A stretch of DNA of 64,000 nucleotides, from assembly GCF_003286085.1 (NCBI RefSeq), contig NW_020825332.1:124001-188000 (forward strand). The letters run 5' to 3'. This stretch comes from Drosophila persimilis (lineage: Eukaryota > Arthropoda > Insecta > Diptera > Drosophilidae). Positions 25,301 through 35,877 of the stretch are shown here, in pieces. The stretch's first letter is position 1. Every line of letters begins with the position of its first letter. The notes beneath the pieces were generated by a model. It was given only the letters and a program-made list of their open reading frames with translations, did not search any database and was not told the DNA's origin. The position numbers and the translations under genes are program-made.

Positions 25301-26294
25301 CTGGTGAACTCCCTGACCGGCGATTACATCAACGCCAACTACGTGAACATGGAGATACCGGGAGGAGCGGTCAACCGATATATTGCCACCCAGGGACCTC
25401 TGGCCAGCACCACAACGGACTTCTGGCGCATGGTGCAGCAGGAGAGCAGCCACCTGCTGGTGATGCTCACGACGGTGATGGAGGCGGGGCGCCAGAAGTG
25501 CCACCAGTACTGGCCCGTCACCGGCGAGGAGCTGCAGCTGGCCGACGGCTTCTCGGTGCGATGCCTCAGCGAGAAACCGGACGAGACGGGCAGCTTCGTC
25601 TTCCGCGAGTTTGTGCTTAAGGACAAGCACGAGCAGCGGCACATACATCACATGCAGTACCTGGCCTGGCCGGACCACTGTGTTCCCTCCGACCCCAATC
25701 TCTTCCTGGAGTTCACCGAAAGAGTGCGCGCCGCAAGGAACCGCACGCTGCTGCAGGAGATCGAAGAGAGCCTCAAGCAGGTGCGACTAATGGACGCAGA
25801 TGCCGGCGACGACGAGAACGGAGGACTGATGAGGGAGCGTAAGTGTGCGGCCAGCAATGGAGCCACGCCAGAGGACGAGACCCCCGTCTCCACCAGTGTG
25901 CATCAGTGAGTAATCCTGTCGTTAGATGATTCCCAGAAAACTAATGCTTGTTTGCAGGTGCATCAGTGCCGCCAATCCTCCTGTGATTGTCCACTGCTCA
26001 GCGGGCATCGGACGCACTGGTGTGCTCATACTGATGGACACGGCGCTGGCCCTGATGGAGTCCCGTGAGCCCGTCTATCCCCTGGACATTGTGCGCACCA
26101 TGCGCGACCAGCGCGCCTGCATGGTCCAGAATGTGGTAAGTGTATCCATAGACTGTCTCTCCTCCCAATCGAATAATAATGTGATTGCCGTGATTCCATT
26201 CCAGAGTCAATATCGATTCGTGTGCGAATGCATTTGCGCCGCGTATATGAAGATGTCGCGCAGCAGCGCGGCTATCCATGACGATGATGACTAG
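22312..26294 (+). CDS. Ptpmeg: Ptpmeg: FERM-PDZ protein tyrosine phosphatase (PTPN3/PTPN4 type)
   Basis: Exons: 22312-22467, 22998-23105, 23186-23278, 23374-23515, 23615-24476, 24543-25219, 25281-25905, 25958-26135 and 26205-26294. These give 977 codons, all joined by consensus sites. Order of domains: an N-terminal FERM domain (about residues 40-370; [44 protein letters not shown]); a Gly/Ser/Ala-rich linker; a PDZ domain (about 500-590; [27 protein letters not shown]); and a tyrosine phosphatase domain. That domain has [10 protein letters not shown], a WPDHC loop (in this family the WPD aspartate is the general acid) and the catalytic loop [10 protein letters not shown], with Cys near residue 901. 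The protein removes phosphate from tyrosine on membrane-cytoskeleton partners; in flies it acts in axon patterning. The start was chosen because it begins the conserved [16 protein letters not shown] block. The insertion between phosphatase motifs ([14 protein letters not shown]) is acidic. Confidence 0.97.
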
Positions 26295-26900
26295 GGAAGT
26301 GCACTGCATCCCCGCAGAGTTGGAGTTGGACAATCTATCTATTTACTCAATCTACAATCTTCCGCTTAACATGCCCCGACTTCTTCTTTACTCTATACAA
26401 CACACCCTACACCTAAATCTATCTTACTGTTAGTACCCGTAGACATATGATTAAAACTGATTGTATATCATTATTATTACCGACTCGATCGCGTCTCTAT
26501 ATATTGTATTATCCACTGCGAACATCCGTACATCGGTACATAAGATATCCAAAACGTATATGTATATGTATATCCCTCTCTACCACATGCCGCATGGATG
26601 CATGACGCATGGAAAACGATTCTAAATTTTACAAAACAACCACAAGATGGTGAACGAAGTGAACCAACTACCTATCGACGTATACAAACAAAGCGATATA
26701 GATGGCAAATTTATTTACACTCAACGCTACCGCAACACACGATTGCTGAACGAGAACAATACTACGCAAACCAGGAACAGAAACAGATAGAATATATACA
26801 AAAGATATACATATGTATATGATTGACAAAAAAAAGAGAAGAAAACTGTTAGTATTTTAGCACCAAATCAATTCGTAAATGTATTTATGGTAAAAAATTA

Positions 26901-26906
26901 AATAAA
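26901..26906 (+). terminator. Ptpmeg poly(A) signal candidate
   Basis: AATAAA stands about 0.6 kb past the stop codon, in AT-rich 3' UTR-like sequence, followed by TATGTAATT. It is the first canonical signal with a suitable downstream context. Confidence 0.5.
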
Positions 26907-27190
26907 ATATGTAATTCAAAAAATTTCTTGTATCATCGTTCAATCCCATCCGATTTGATCGAGGAGATCTTTCCGAGAACGGAGATATAGCGATTTAACT
27001 AAAAATCGATTACACACCCGCAATCAAAAGGCAGTATCCATAGTTTCACAGAATCCAGGACATTTTCCTGATTGCGCGATGATACGTATCGTGTCCTGAT
27101 GACGGAGTTACGAGGATGGTTCGATGCATCGTGATTTAATTATTTGCAATGCCAAAAATAAGTAAAATAAATGCCAGATAAATGTGATAT

Positions 27191-27617
27191 GATGTCCTTT
27201 TTCCGATGCCAGTTGGTTGGCAGGACTCTCCCGATCACAAAAAGGCATGCCACGCCCCGATCCGCCCATAAATAGTCGTGATATGGCGTACAGAAAAAAC
27301 CAGTATTTTGATTACATGCAAATCCCAATCTTCGGAAGGCAATATCTCAGCTAAACAGGGCCAGATCGGCGAAGGACCTACCTTCCCAGGATCGTGGGGA
27401 GCCATCCTGTCGGTTGGCATCAAAATCTCGACCTCGAAAATGAGGCCGATTTTTGACAAATTCAATGATGTAACCATCATGATTTTTGGCGAAAATCGTG
27501 AGGACACGGATGTCCTTTTTTCTGATACCAATCGGTTGGCAGGACTCTCCCGATCACAAAAAGGCATGCCGCGCCCAGATCGGCCCATAAATAGCCGAGA
27601 TATAGCCAAAGAAAAAA
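27191..27617. repeat. Pair of ~100-bp direct repeats, 318 bp apart
   Basis: GATGTCCTTTTT(C/T)(C)GAT(G/A)CCA, then TTGGCAGGACTCTCCCGATC and ACAAAAAGGCATGCC, through CGGCCCATAAATAG occur at 27191-27290 and again at 27509-27617 with few changes. The intervening sequence is GC-richer than its surroundings and reads open in several frames, which is a by-product. Probably a noncoding repeat of a lineage-specific element. Confidence 0.75.
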
Positions 27618-27641
27618 TGCTAATTTAATCGGACGTCAAAC

Positions 27642-27814
27642 GACGAAAACGAGGAAATTTCAGACCGAGGTACCAAGCCAACAGAAAATGCTAGAAAGCA
27701 ACTGAGCTTTTGTTTGCCCCCAAAAGTATGCAGCAAAAATTTATGTTGCAAAAGTTACCTTCTGCTGATTTCTGTTCGCCTGGTACCCCGGTCTGAAATT
27801 TCCTCGAATTCGAC
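27642..27814. repeat. Foldback element with ~46-bp inverted arms
   Basis: The left arm at 27642-27687 (with GAGGAAATTTCAGACCG and GGTACCA inside) is the reverse complement of the right arm at 27769-27814 (with GGTACC..GGTCTGAAATTTCCTC), allowing about six mismatches. The loop is about 81 bp. A transcript would form a long hairpin. It could be a small foldback transposon or the terminal repeats of a MITE. Confidence 0.75.
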
Positions 27815-27905
27815 CATTTTAGTCGCCAGTCGAGGGTTGTTGTTGTACAACAATTGACACAAATTGACAACAACAACAAAATAAAAAAGGTCAGTTTTGT
27901 TTTGT

Positions 27906-28480
27906 TGTTTTCTCCCTTATTTGTGGGCCGATCGGGACGCGCGACGGCTTCCTGCGACGGGAAGAAAATTCTTGATTTGATGGAGTCCTTATCAAGGATC
28001 AAGGATATTATCTCCAGCCATATACATACATATATCTTGTTTTCTCCGTTATTTGTGGCCCGATTTGGCAGTGTGATGGCTTCCTGTTATAGGAAAAGTA
28101 TCCGTGATCTCATAGGGTCCTTATCCAGGATCGAGGATTAAGGATATTTTCTTCAGTCATATGTATATATATTTTTTTCTGTTATTTCTCGGCCGATTTT
28201 GGTGGAACCTGTCTTCCATTGATAGGAAAAATATCCTTGATCCTTGGATAAGGACTCAAACATCTTTACACCATATCCAAATTTCGCTTTCTAGGCTATT
28301 TTTAGGCCAATATCGTTGATTCCTTTTAGTCCTTATCAAGGATCAAGGATTTATTCAATTGTAATTAATATTTAGTTATCTTCGTCATTCGTGGCCCGAT
28401 CAGAGCGTGCTAAGCCTGTCTGGGATCGGGGAATATCCCCGATTTGATGGAGTCATTGTCAAGGATCAGTATCCTTCCCC
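27906..28480. repeat. Diverged tandem array, unit about 130 bp
   Basis: Units start near 27906, 28037, 28171, about 28290 and 28374. Each has a TTTTCT..TTATTTGTGGCCCGAT-like head, a CTTCCTG..TAGGAAAA middle and a GTCCTTATCAAGGATCAAGGAT-like tail, where TCCTTATC..GGATAAGGA can pair with itself. Divergence between units is considerable and one unit is truncated, so this is an old minisatellite/satellite fragment rather than a fresh array. Confidence 0.75.
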
Positions 28481-28589
28481 AGTCAAAAATATCATGACAA
28501 TCGATTGCCAAATTTGCCCGAGATATAACGCTTTCAGGTGGCGCTGTAAACCTTTGGGTTATATTTTACTCGACGCATTTCATATGTAC

Positions 28590-28595
28590 TTTATT
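28590..28595 (-). terminator. Poly(A) signal candidate for the secreted low-complexity gene
   Basis: TTTATT on the plus strand is AATAAA on the minus strand, about 217 bp beyond the stop codon of the gene ending at 28812. The DNA between is AT-rich and noncoding. It is a plausible end of the 3' UTR. Confidence 0.4.
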
Positions 28596-28811
28596 AATGG
28601 CAAGTAATTCTGCACTTAATCCTACAGTTTTAAACCAAATTAATCCAAACAAGATCAAGATCAAACAGGGAAAGGGCCCTCCCACCGATTTTGAGTACAT
28701 TTCTAAACTAGATTCTACAAAAAAACAATGAAAAAAAATACATTAACAAAGATACAAAGGCGCAGTTCGTTTCGTTTCGGTTCGTTTCCACGTTAAGGAT
28801 TCAGGATTAGC

Positions 28812-31795
28812 CTAGCCGTACGGAGCGTAGAGGTTGCCATGCGTTGATGTCGACTGAAAGTGCACCAAGTTGCCATGCGTTTGTACCGGTGGCTGGTAGT
28901 AGGCCGCCTGATGGTATAGCGCTGGATGGGCATGCTCGTTGACCTGGATCTGATGGTAGTTAGTTATCGGTTCGTGCTCCACTACTTCGCGAACCGTCTG
29001 GAACGGATGGTTGACCACAATCCGACGCTTATGGAAGGTTTCGCTGGTGGCTGCCGCATCGGTCGGCGCGGCCGTGGCGGCGATCACGCGTTCGTTCGGC
29101 TTCAGATGTCCGGCGCCGCCGTTGAGGGAGACATCCACATCCTGAGGTTGGGCCTGGACGGGCGTGGGTGTGGCCTTTGTGGCAGACACATCGCCAGCTG
29201 CTGGAACTTCCACAAGACGTTGCGACTGCTGCTGTCGTTGCTGGAGACGTGCCGATGGCTGCTGCTGTTGCTGCTGGCCCCTGTCGCAGTCCGGTGTAAC
29301 GGTGGAGGCCACCACCATGGGCTGTTTTCCCTCATTGCGATCGCCGATTTGGATTTGAATGTGTGTATCCTGGGACGCCTTTTCCTTGGGCACCTCCACC
29401 TCCTTGGGTGGTGCCTCTACCAGCCTGGCCGACTGATTCTCGGGACTGAATCTCATTTGGGAGTAGGGGGCACTGTACTCCAGATCCTCGGCCAGGGGAT
29501 TGCGTTGACGCGCCGACTGGGCATAGTAGCCCCGCTGAACGGCAGGCTTTACAGCGGCCTTGGCATAGACCACTGTACCGCCCACATGGTTACGCAGATA
29601 GGGTTTGATTTCGGCCACATGAGCGGGCACTTCGGTGATCCTCTGCTCCTTGGGCGGTGTCTGGCTGCTGCGACCCAGGTAAATGTTGTGCTGCGATGGC
29701 GGCAGGTGGATCTTGTGCTCGTGCTTGATTATCTGGGTGCGTGGCTGCTCCTGTTCGACCGGTGCCTGCTCCAATCTCGCTGGCTTCGCGTCCACATTGG
29801 CGGCATTGACGTTGGGCAGGAACTCCCCTGCGAAGTAGTCATCATTATTGTTGTAGGGCTGTCGGTTGTAGCTGGTTCTCTGCTGGTAGCTACGCTGCAG
29901 GGGACGCTCATAGTTGTTCACTTCGTTGGGCGGAATACTCCTGGAATACTCCTGCTCCGGCTCTGCACGGGTAATCATATTGGGTGTCAGGTGTTTCGTG
30001 CTGATCTTGATCGGATTGCCATTGCCATCGACGGCGGAGACCGAGGTGGATGTGGTCTGGCGACTATCGACAACATCGCCAGCGACCTGCTGTGGCTTCT
30101 GCTGCTGGAGCCGTGCCTCCACGTACTCATCCTTCGGCGCCTGATCGTACGATGGCATGGTGGTCACACTGGAGCCAACGGTGGTCGTTTGCTGATCCTT
30201 GGACGTGGCCGGGGAGTCGTAGGAGTCGTATGAGGGTCGGTACTCGTTGCCATTTCCATTGCCATTGCTGTTGCTATTGCTGTTGCTATTGCTGTTGCTG
30301 TTGTAGCTCTGGGTGTTGTAGTTCTGTCCGTTGTTGCTGTAGGCGGCAGCCACCGCGGGATGCGGGTGTCCCAGTGGCAGCAGAGTTTCCCCCTTGGGAA
30401 TCTTGGCCACCGGGTGATCCAGTTCCACGACAAGCGTGCCCGCCGGCTTGATCAGCACACGCTCCTCGATGTCATAGAACTCCTTCTGGATGGCCGGATG
30501 CCGGACCTCGTACTTCTTCGCCTTGAGCGCCGGCTGCACAATCTGAATCGTTTTGGTGACCATCGGTCGCTGGGGAGGAGCGTAGCTACGTGGAGGAGCG
30601 GGCGGCAGATAGCCCGATCCGCCTGGATAGGAGGACGACTGATCGCTGTAGTCATCGTAGCCCTGGGAATCGTATCCCTGACCATCCTCCACCTCTGGCG
30701 GGTATTGGCCATGGTAGTCCACATCCTGGCCATCGTCGTAGTTGTACACATTTGGATCGTAGCTGGGTCTGTTGTAGCTCGTGGCAGGATTGTAGCTGGA
30801 GGTGGCATCGTAGCTGGAGACGGTATCTGCTGAATGCGAAGCCCCAGTAGGGACCGGAACACTGACGGAGCCGGAGGAGGCGGAGCTGCTGCTGCTAACA
30901 CCAGACGTGGAGGAGTGCACTGCGGCTGCCACTGGAGCCTGGGGAGCTTCATAGATGGGTTTACTCTCAGCAGCCACCTCCACATTGGCGCTTTGTCCCT
31001 GCGAGGACGATACTGGTGCTGCCACTTGACGTTCGAACATGCGCAGCTGCTGCGATCGGGATCCCCCAATGGCCACCACCTTCTGTGGCGCACTGTCGTC
31101 ACTCGCGGATGAAGTCACTCCAGAGCTGGTCTGCGTGTAGCGCTGTGGCGCAGGATTCGATGATTCATAGACCTGCAAAAGATAGCCAGATTCAGAATAT
31201 TGATGCATGTTTTCATTCATTCCATTCCCCCTTGAATACTCACAGTCTCCACGGTGGGTCCGTGGCTATGGTAGGATTGGATGTACCGCTCGAACTCCTG
31301 GTTCTGGCGCAGCTGCTGATTCCGCTGACGGAATTGCCCATTGTGTGGTGCCTGCAGTTGAGGCTGCAGTTGCTGGTGAAAGCGACGACTGTGATTGCGA
31401 CGACGGGGCATGCGTGCGTTCTTAGCGGCTACCGATGAGGCCTGCAGTCCCAGTCCCTGGCGAGGAGTCAACTGAGCGGATTGCTGTTGCTGCTGCTGCT
31501 GTCCCACCTGTTGCTGCTGCTGCTGTTGACCCATCTGCTGCTGCTGTTGGCCCATCTGTTGTTGCTGCGGCTGCGGTTGCGGCTGGGATCTCTCTTGAAT
31601 CCTCTCAAAGCGCTCCTCCTCATTCATCATCGCGGGACCCGCTCTCAGCTCCGCTGGGGCTCGTCCATCCACATAGCTAACATCCGCTGGATTCGTGGCC
31701 GGCTGTTGGGCAATGGAGATATTCACGTGGGTGGCTGCCTCCACATAGCTCCAGCCCGCCAGCAGTAGGAGCATCAGCAGTGCCCGACACATCAT
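28812..31795 (-). CDS. Secreted low-complexity Gln/Ser/Tyr/Pro-rich protein, function unknown
   Basis: Two exons, 31795-31244 and 31172-28812, joined in phase 0 (GAG ACT|GTC TAT), give 970 aa. I start at the double ATG (31795) because MMCRALLMLLLLAGWSYVEA is a clear signal peptide; an in-frame ATG at 31843 would hide it. After the signal come a long Gln-rich tract, a QFERYIQSYHSHG region, then long Ser, Tyr-Asn-Pro (SYNPATSYNRPSYDP) and Asn-Ser repeats. Two more conserved-looking blocks stand out: KKYEVRHPAIQKEFYDIEER with LIKPAGTLVVELDHPVAKIP, and near the end VVNHPFQTVREVVEHEP followed by His/Ala/Tyr-rich repeats. Such proteins are often extracellular matrix or cuticle components in insects. 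I do not recognise a named family. The long open frame on the opposite strand (28926-30233) is a shadow of this biased composition. Confidence 0.85.
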
Positions 31796-31896
31796 GGTAA
31801 AGAGTGTTCCTGTGAGTGATCCTGGCCCCGAATATAAACCCAATTGCGAATCGATTACCGATCGCAGACCACCTCCAAAGCTGAACGCGTCTCACT

Positions 31897-31934
31897 GTCT
31901 GAACAATCAGTGCGTCGTGCCGCGCATATTTATA
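31897..31934 (-). promoter_or_regulatory. Candidate TATA/Inr promoter of the secreted low-complexity gene
   Basis: On the minus strand TATAAATA (31934-31927) is followed by GTTCAGAC with a TCAGAC initiator-like core (31902-31897). The start site near 31900 gives a 5' UTR of about 105 bases with no intron needed. Strong TATA promoters are typical of regulated cuticle and secretory genes. The spacing (about 34) is slightly long. Confidence 0.5.
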
Positions 31935-31939
31935 CCGAT

Positions 31940-33235
31940 TCCATACCATTCGTTGGAAATGGAAATGGACATGGGGGAGCGATCGCGATCAGTGTCAAAG
32001 TCAACTACGGCACAACTACAGGTAAACACCCTGTTTAGGGATGAGTCTCAGATGCTTGCCCCAGTTCTACAATTAAAGGCATCGCATCGCATCGCATCGC
32101 ATCGCAACGCATCGGAACGTATTCATTGGCGATCGATCGATGATCGATGATGGATGATGCATTCAACAAATTGCTGTCGTCGCTTCACACTTGTGTGGCA
32201 CGCTCCTCCGATTCGGACTCGGATCCGAGATCTCAAATCCGAATTTCAATCGCCAAAAACCCGCGCCACCCGTAATTGGACAGTGCCACATTTTTCCAGT
32301 AATTGTCGGAAGGTCGAAGTCAGACAAAGTCTCTTGGCGACTCATTTGAACTTGAAAACTCAACTGAGACGTTGCACTGCCGCTGCCACTGCCCCAACTG
32401 GTCTCCAGTTGGGCTTAAACGATGATCGGACTGGGTTTGGGATTGGGATTGCTGGTCAGGCACTCTTGCGCAACTTTGAAGTTGGCGACTATTTGCATTC
32501 GCAACAAAGGTAATAAAGGTAAAGGCTAATCGTGAGATAAACACCAATAAAATCAAAGTCAAATGTGTTGGGTGGGTGGCATACAAGTGAATACGGGGTT
32601 TTTTTAAATCTATTGGAGTAGCTGAACAACTCTTAATTTGATATGGTATTTATTCCCTCTGGGAAGCGGAGGCTTCAGCGCATTACAAACCGAACCCGAA
32701 GACGACAATCTGGACAGTCGAATATGGGAGTTGGTACCGTCCTTGAGATCTTTCTGATAGGACACCCATAGCAACCTTGCGATTGGTTGCTGTTCCAGAC
32801 CCTTTCTGTTCCAGGAGTGCCTGGAGTACCGCTGTTCGAAAGTAGAGACCGGAGATGATGGAGAAGTGCAGTCGCTGATCAAACAAAATCATTTATAGAA
32901 ATCTGGTACCTAAGAAGAGGTACCCAAGAGCAATGATGACACGGATATACTTTAAAAAGGAGCTATGTGGACTTACAAAAGAAAACATCACGGATTGATA
33001 GCTGTTAGTCCAATGAGGCTCTACTTATGCATGAAGCCAATCCTATGAAGCGAGGCCAGGAAGATCTGGGCGATGTCAGTGGATCCCCAGTCCCAGTCCA
33101 GAAGTAATACAGTTTGGCTACAAACTCCTCGATCGCATTATTCGATAAATTATGCTTTTTAATTTACTATATACTCTCAGTATCGACGTTAAAGCATAAA
33201 AACATTGATCCAATAACAAAAAAAAAAAAAAAACG
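31940..33235. other. Intergenic region with CATCG microsatellite
   Basis: No gene is supported. A GCATC-type pentamer repeat runs from about 32080 to 32113, continuing as CGATCGATGATCGATGATGGATGATG to about 32158. The rest is mixed unique DNA, with no splice-consistent exon chain. Confidence 0.5.
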
Positions 33236-33239
33236 GGAA

Positions 33240-33740
33240 CGCTGTGAGGGCCGCGACTCTATATTTACACCCGATACTCGCTCCTCTCCGCCAGAAGATG
33301 CACACTGCATTATAAGAGTGTGAGAGAGAGAGAGAGAATAAGTTAGACACTGAAATTTTATTGGTCTCTTCTGGGTATAAATATGATCCGATATAATCAA
33401 GAGTCGACAATCTGGAAGCTATTGTCATTTTTTATAATTCCGCGCTTTTGGTTTTTCCGTACTTTATGGGCGAAATTTTGAAATGTACTTGCATAAGTGT
33501 GATATCACAGGAGTCTGGGTACAACATTTGGTTTCTCTAGCTCTTACAGTCTCTGACACATGGCTCTATCGACTCGGCTTTTGGTGCTATTCCAATTATG
33601 TATATCCTTTATAGGGTCGGAAACGCTTCACCCAGAAGGCTGTTACATGTATCCACTTCCATCACAAATCGAATATCCCATGCCCCTAATCTAGTACCCC
33701 CACACCCTTTGAGCCCTAACCAAATGGATACCTGATCGGA
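33240..33740. repeat. Dispersed noncoding repeat (relative of 15830-16290)
   Basis: It shares the ordered word series of the 15.8-16.3 kb element: a GCCGCGACTCTA head, ACCCGATACTCGCTCCTC, ATGATCCGATATAATC, GATATCACAGGAGTCTGGGTACAACATTTGGTT, then CATGGCTCTATCGACTCGGCT and ATATCCTTTATAGGGTCGGAAACG. It lies immediately after a poly(A) run (about 33219-33234), and contains a GA run at about 33320-33337. Noncoding and degenerate. Confidence 0.65.
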
Positions 33741-33882
33741 TTCGAGCAAAATGTTGTACAATATTTCACAGGCATCAAACTGACAGCACAAAATTTAAAT
33801 TAGTAGGTATATAAAAAAGAATTTACATATATTCGATCCCTAAAGTCGAATGTGTGTGATACAGTAAGAAAGGGAATTTTAG

Positions 33883-34009
33883 ATGCCCAGAGGTCATTCA
33901 TCCAACCAACCAATGAACAACTCCAGAGCTGGAACTGGAAATGCAGATATCTTAAGCTTCGTGGCGCTGCTGAAGAATTTTCAGCAGAGCCGTCCGTCGA
34001 TCCCTCTGG
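33883..34009 (+). pseudogene. Possible orphan exon fragment
   Basis: Between an acceptor-like TTTTAG (ending about 33880) and a donor CTG|GTAAGTCC (about 34009/34010), one frame reads NSRAGTGNADILSFVALLKN then FQQSRPSIPL, a protein-like peptide. A second frame is also open and contains EEFSAEPSVDPSGKSKRW and beyond. I found no partner exons. It may be a relic of a gene or chance. Confidence 0.2.
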
Positions 34010-34229
34010 TAAGTCCAAACGATGGATGGATAATGTGCCCTGCATTTCCAATGAGGAGTGTAACAAAGCGGCACAAAACTGGTGTGTACGAGCCACAAAT
34101 GGCGTTTATTTATGTTTAAGTGAAAACCAAAAACCAGTAACTGGGGTAAATCGTATGCAGCATACAATATATATAGACATGCAGTACATGGGCCGATCCA
34201 GACACAAGACTAAATTGTGGTCTGTTTCG

Positions 34230-34235
34230 TTTATT
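34230..34235 (-). terminator. PHGPx poly(A) signal candidate
   Basis: TTTATT on plus (AATAAA on minus) lies 58 bases past the PHGPx stop codon, giving a short 3' UTR. Confidence 0.5.
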
Positions 34236-34292
34236 ACTTAAAGCAACGCGAAAGCTAAAAGGCGCGATTTAATGCTATAATTTAGAGGAGAT

Positions 34293-35570
34293 CTACAATA
34301 GTTTCTCAATATCCTTGGCAATGTCCATAGGATCGGTGGTTGGGGCATAACGATTGATTGGGATTCCCTCTTTGTTGACCAGGAACTTTGTAAAGTTCCA
34401 CTTGAGACCACTGCCCAAAGTGCCAGACTGTTTGGCCTTCAAGTACTTGTAGACCGGAGCAGCGTTATCGCCATTGACATCCACCTAACAGGATGACCGA
34501 TCGTTAAACAACCCGCGCAGCTGTGGCAATAATCTTACCCTGGCAAAGATTTCTCCAATGTCAGCCTTGGCATCGCGCAGATGACAGACCATTGCCTCGC
34601 CGTCGGCCTCCGGCATTTGGGAGTTGAACTGATTGCAGGGGAAGTTCAAAATGGTGAGTCCACGCTCGCCGAACTTCTCCTTCAATTCGGTCAACTTCTG
34701 ATAGTTGTTCTTAGTCAGTCCGCACTTGGAAGCGATATTAACTACCAGAAGTACTCGGCCCTTGTATTTGTCCAGCGACACTTCACTTCCATGGGTGTCC
34801 TTTACGGTGAACTCATAGATAGAAGCGGCGTTCTTGTAATCTCCGTTGGCAGACATGTCGATCTGGAACAAAGGGAAAATCATTGCTGATTAATGGTTTC
34901 CTTCTTTAGTGGCAGACACACCCATTATTAGATATAACAAGCAACAGAGGACTAGGGATAGTCAACGCAACAGATATTTAGTTCAGCATAGAGACAAGCA
35001 TCAGAATTAGTCAACAACTACTACTACTCGTACGGGCACTACTCACGGCAGCTGCTGTGGAGTACTGGGGGGCACTGACGGCTGCCGCACAGCTGACTGG
35101 CAGGAGGACCGTGCAGAACTTTAGATTCTGCCTTTGACTCTGACTCAGTTCGATGACCGGCCCAAGGATTCTTCGACTTGTTGCGGCCCGAGTCGATAAG
35201 CACCTGAAAACCTGCTGCGAAATGGTCTGAAACTGCCTGAGACTCATACTTTAATTGCTGCAAATAACGATTGGAAAATGCCAAGTAATCAGAAATAAGT
35301 ACTTTTGGGAATATGTATTGTGTAATTTATAAAGTGCAAAGTCGCGTGTCCTACGGATTTCTAACCTACACGCAGCAAGGGAGCAGTGGCTGTGTCCGTG
35401 TCCGTGTACGTGTCGGGCTTGTTAGGGTCATTCATTACGCATGCAAACGATACAGTTCTAATGTGGTTGGATGTGTTCTGGGTAATTACTTGCTTGGTCA
35501 TATACATGTAGTAGGTGACGGCCAAGGCCACGGCCAAAGCTCCTAGCTCGCCAATCGAACGGCCAGCCAT
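34293..35570 (-). CDS. PHGPx: PHGPx: thioredoxin-dependent glutathione peroxidase homolog with alternative N-termini
   Basis: Core exons are 34862-34539 and 34484-34293. Translation from ATG 34856 gives a 169-aa cytosolic enzyme. The fold's motifs are clear: NIASKCG with the peroxidatic Cys45 (Cys instead of selenocysteine), FPCNQF with the conserved Gln76, WNFTKFLV with the active-site Trp-Asn, and MVCHLRD with Cys91. In the fly family this last cysteine resolves the disulfide so that thioredoxin can reduce it. Two further first exons splice in frame to the same acceptor (codons Ile-Asp before the Met). 35247-35047 encodes 67 residues rich in Arg, Ser and Ala, like a mitochondrial presequence (238 aa in total). 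35570-35490 encodes [20 protein letters not shown] plus YMYMTKQ, a signal-anchor-like helix. The enzyme removes lipid and other hydroperoxides. Confidence 0.93.
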
Positions 35571-35877
35571 TGCTTTCTCTCTCTCTAAGATTTCACAAGA
35601 ATCAGGAATGTATTGTATAGTGTATAGTATATGTTGGGCGAGTATATGTTGTGAGAAAAAGTCTGAATTGTGCAAGCTCACGCTGATATGCGACACAATC
35701 ACTGGGGTGCAAAGTACAGCAACACAACAGGCTGACTCTTGCAGGTGTTCTTAAAAAGATTGAATTGCTCCCTTTACCGTCACGCAATTATCGAAAAGTC
35801 TGCGAAAGCTTGCTATTGTTAATAATTTTTAAATGGCTTACTTATTTCGTAATCGCGAATACTTTTGAACGTAAATA

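Noticed and set aside
27278-27628. Overlapping open frames on both strands in the direct-repeat region
   Set aside because: Both strands are open because the repeat is GC-rich and stop-poor; the peptides from the two repeat copies fall in different contexts and look unlike a protein family.
28926-30233. A 435-codon open frame on the plus strand, Leu/Gly/Arg-rich
   Set aside because: It lies wholly antisense to the secreted low-complexity gene, whose codon bias on the other strand explains it; it has no homology I recognise and no promoter.
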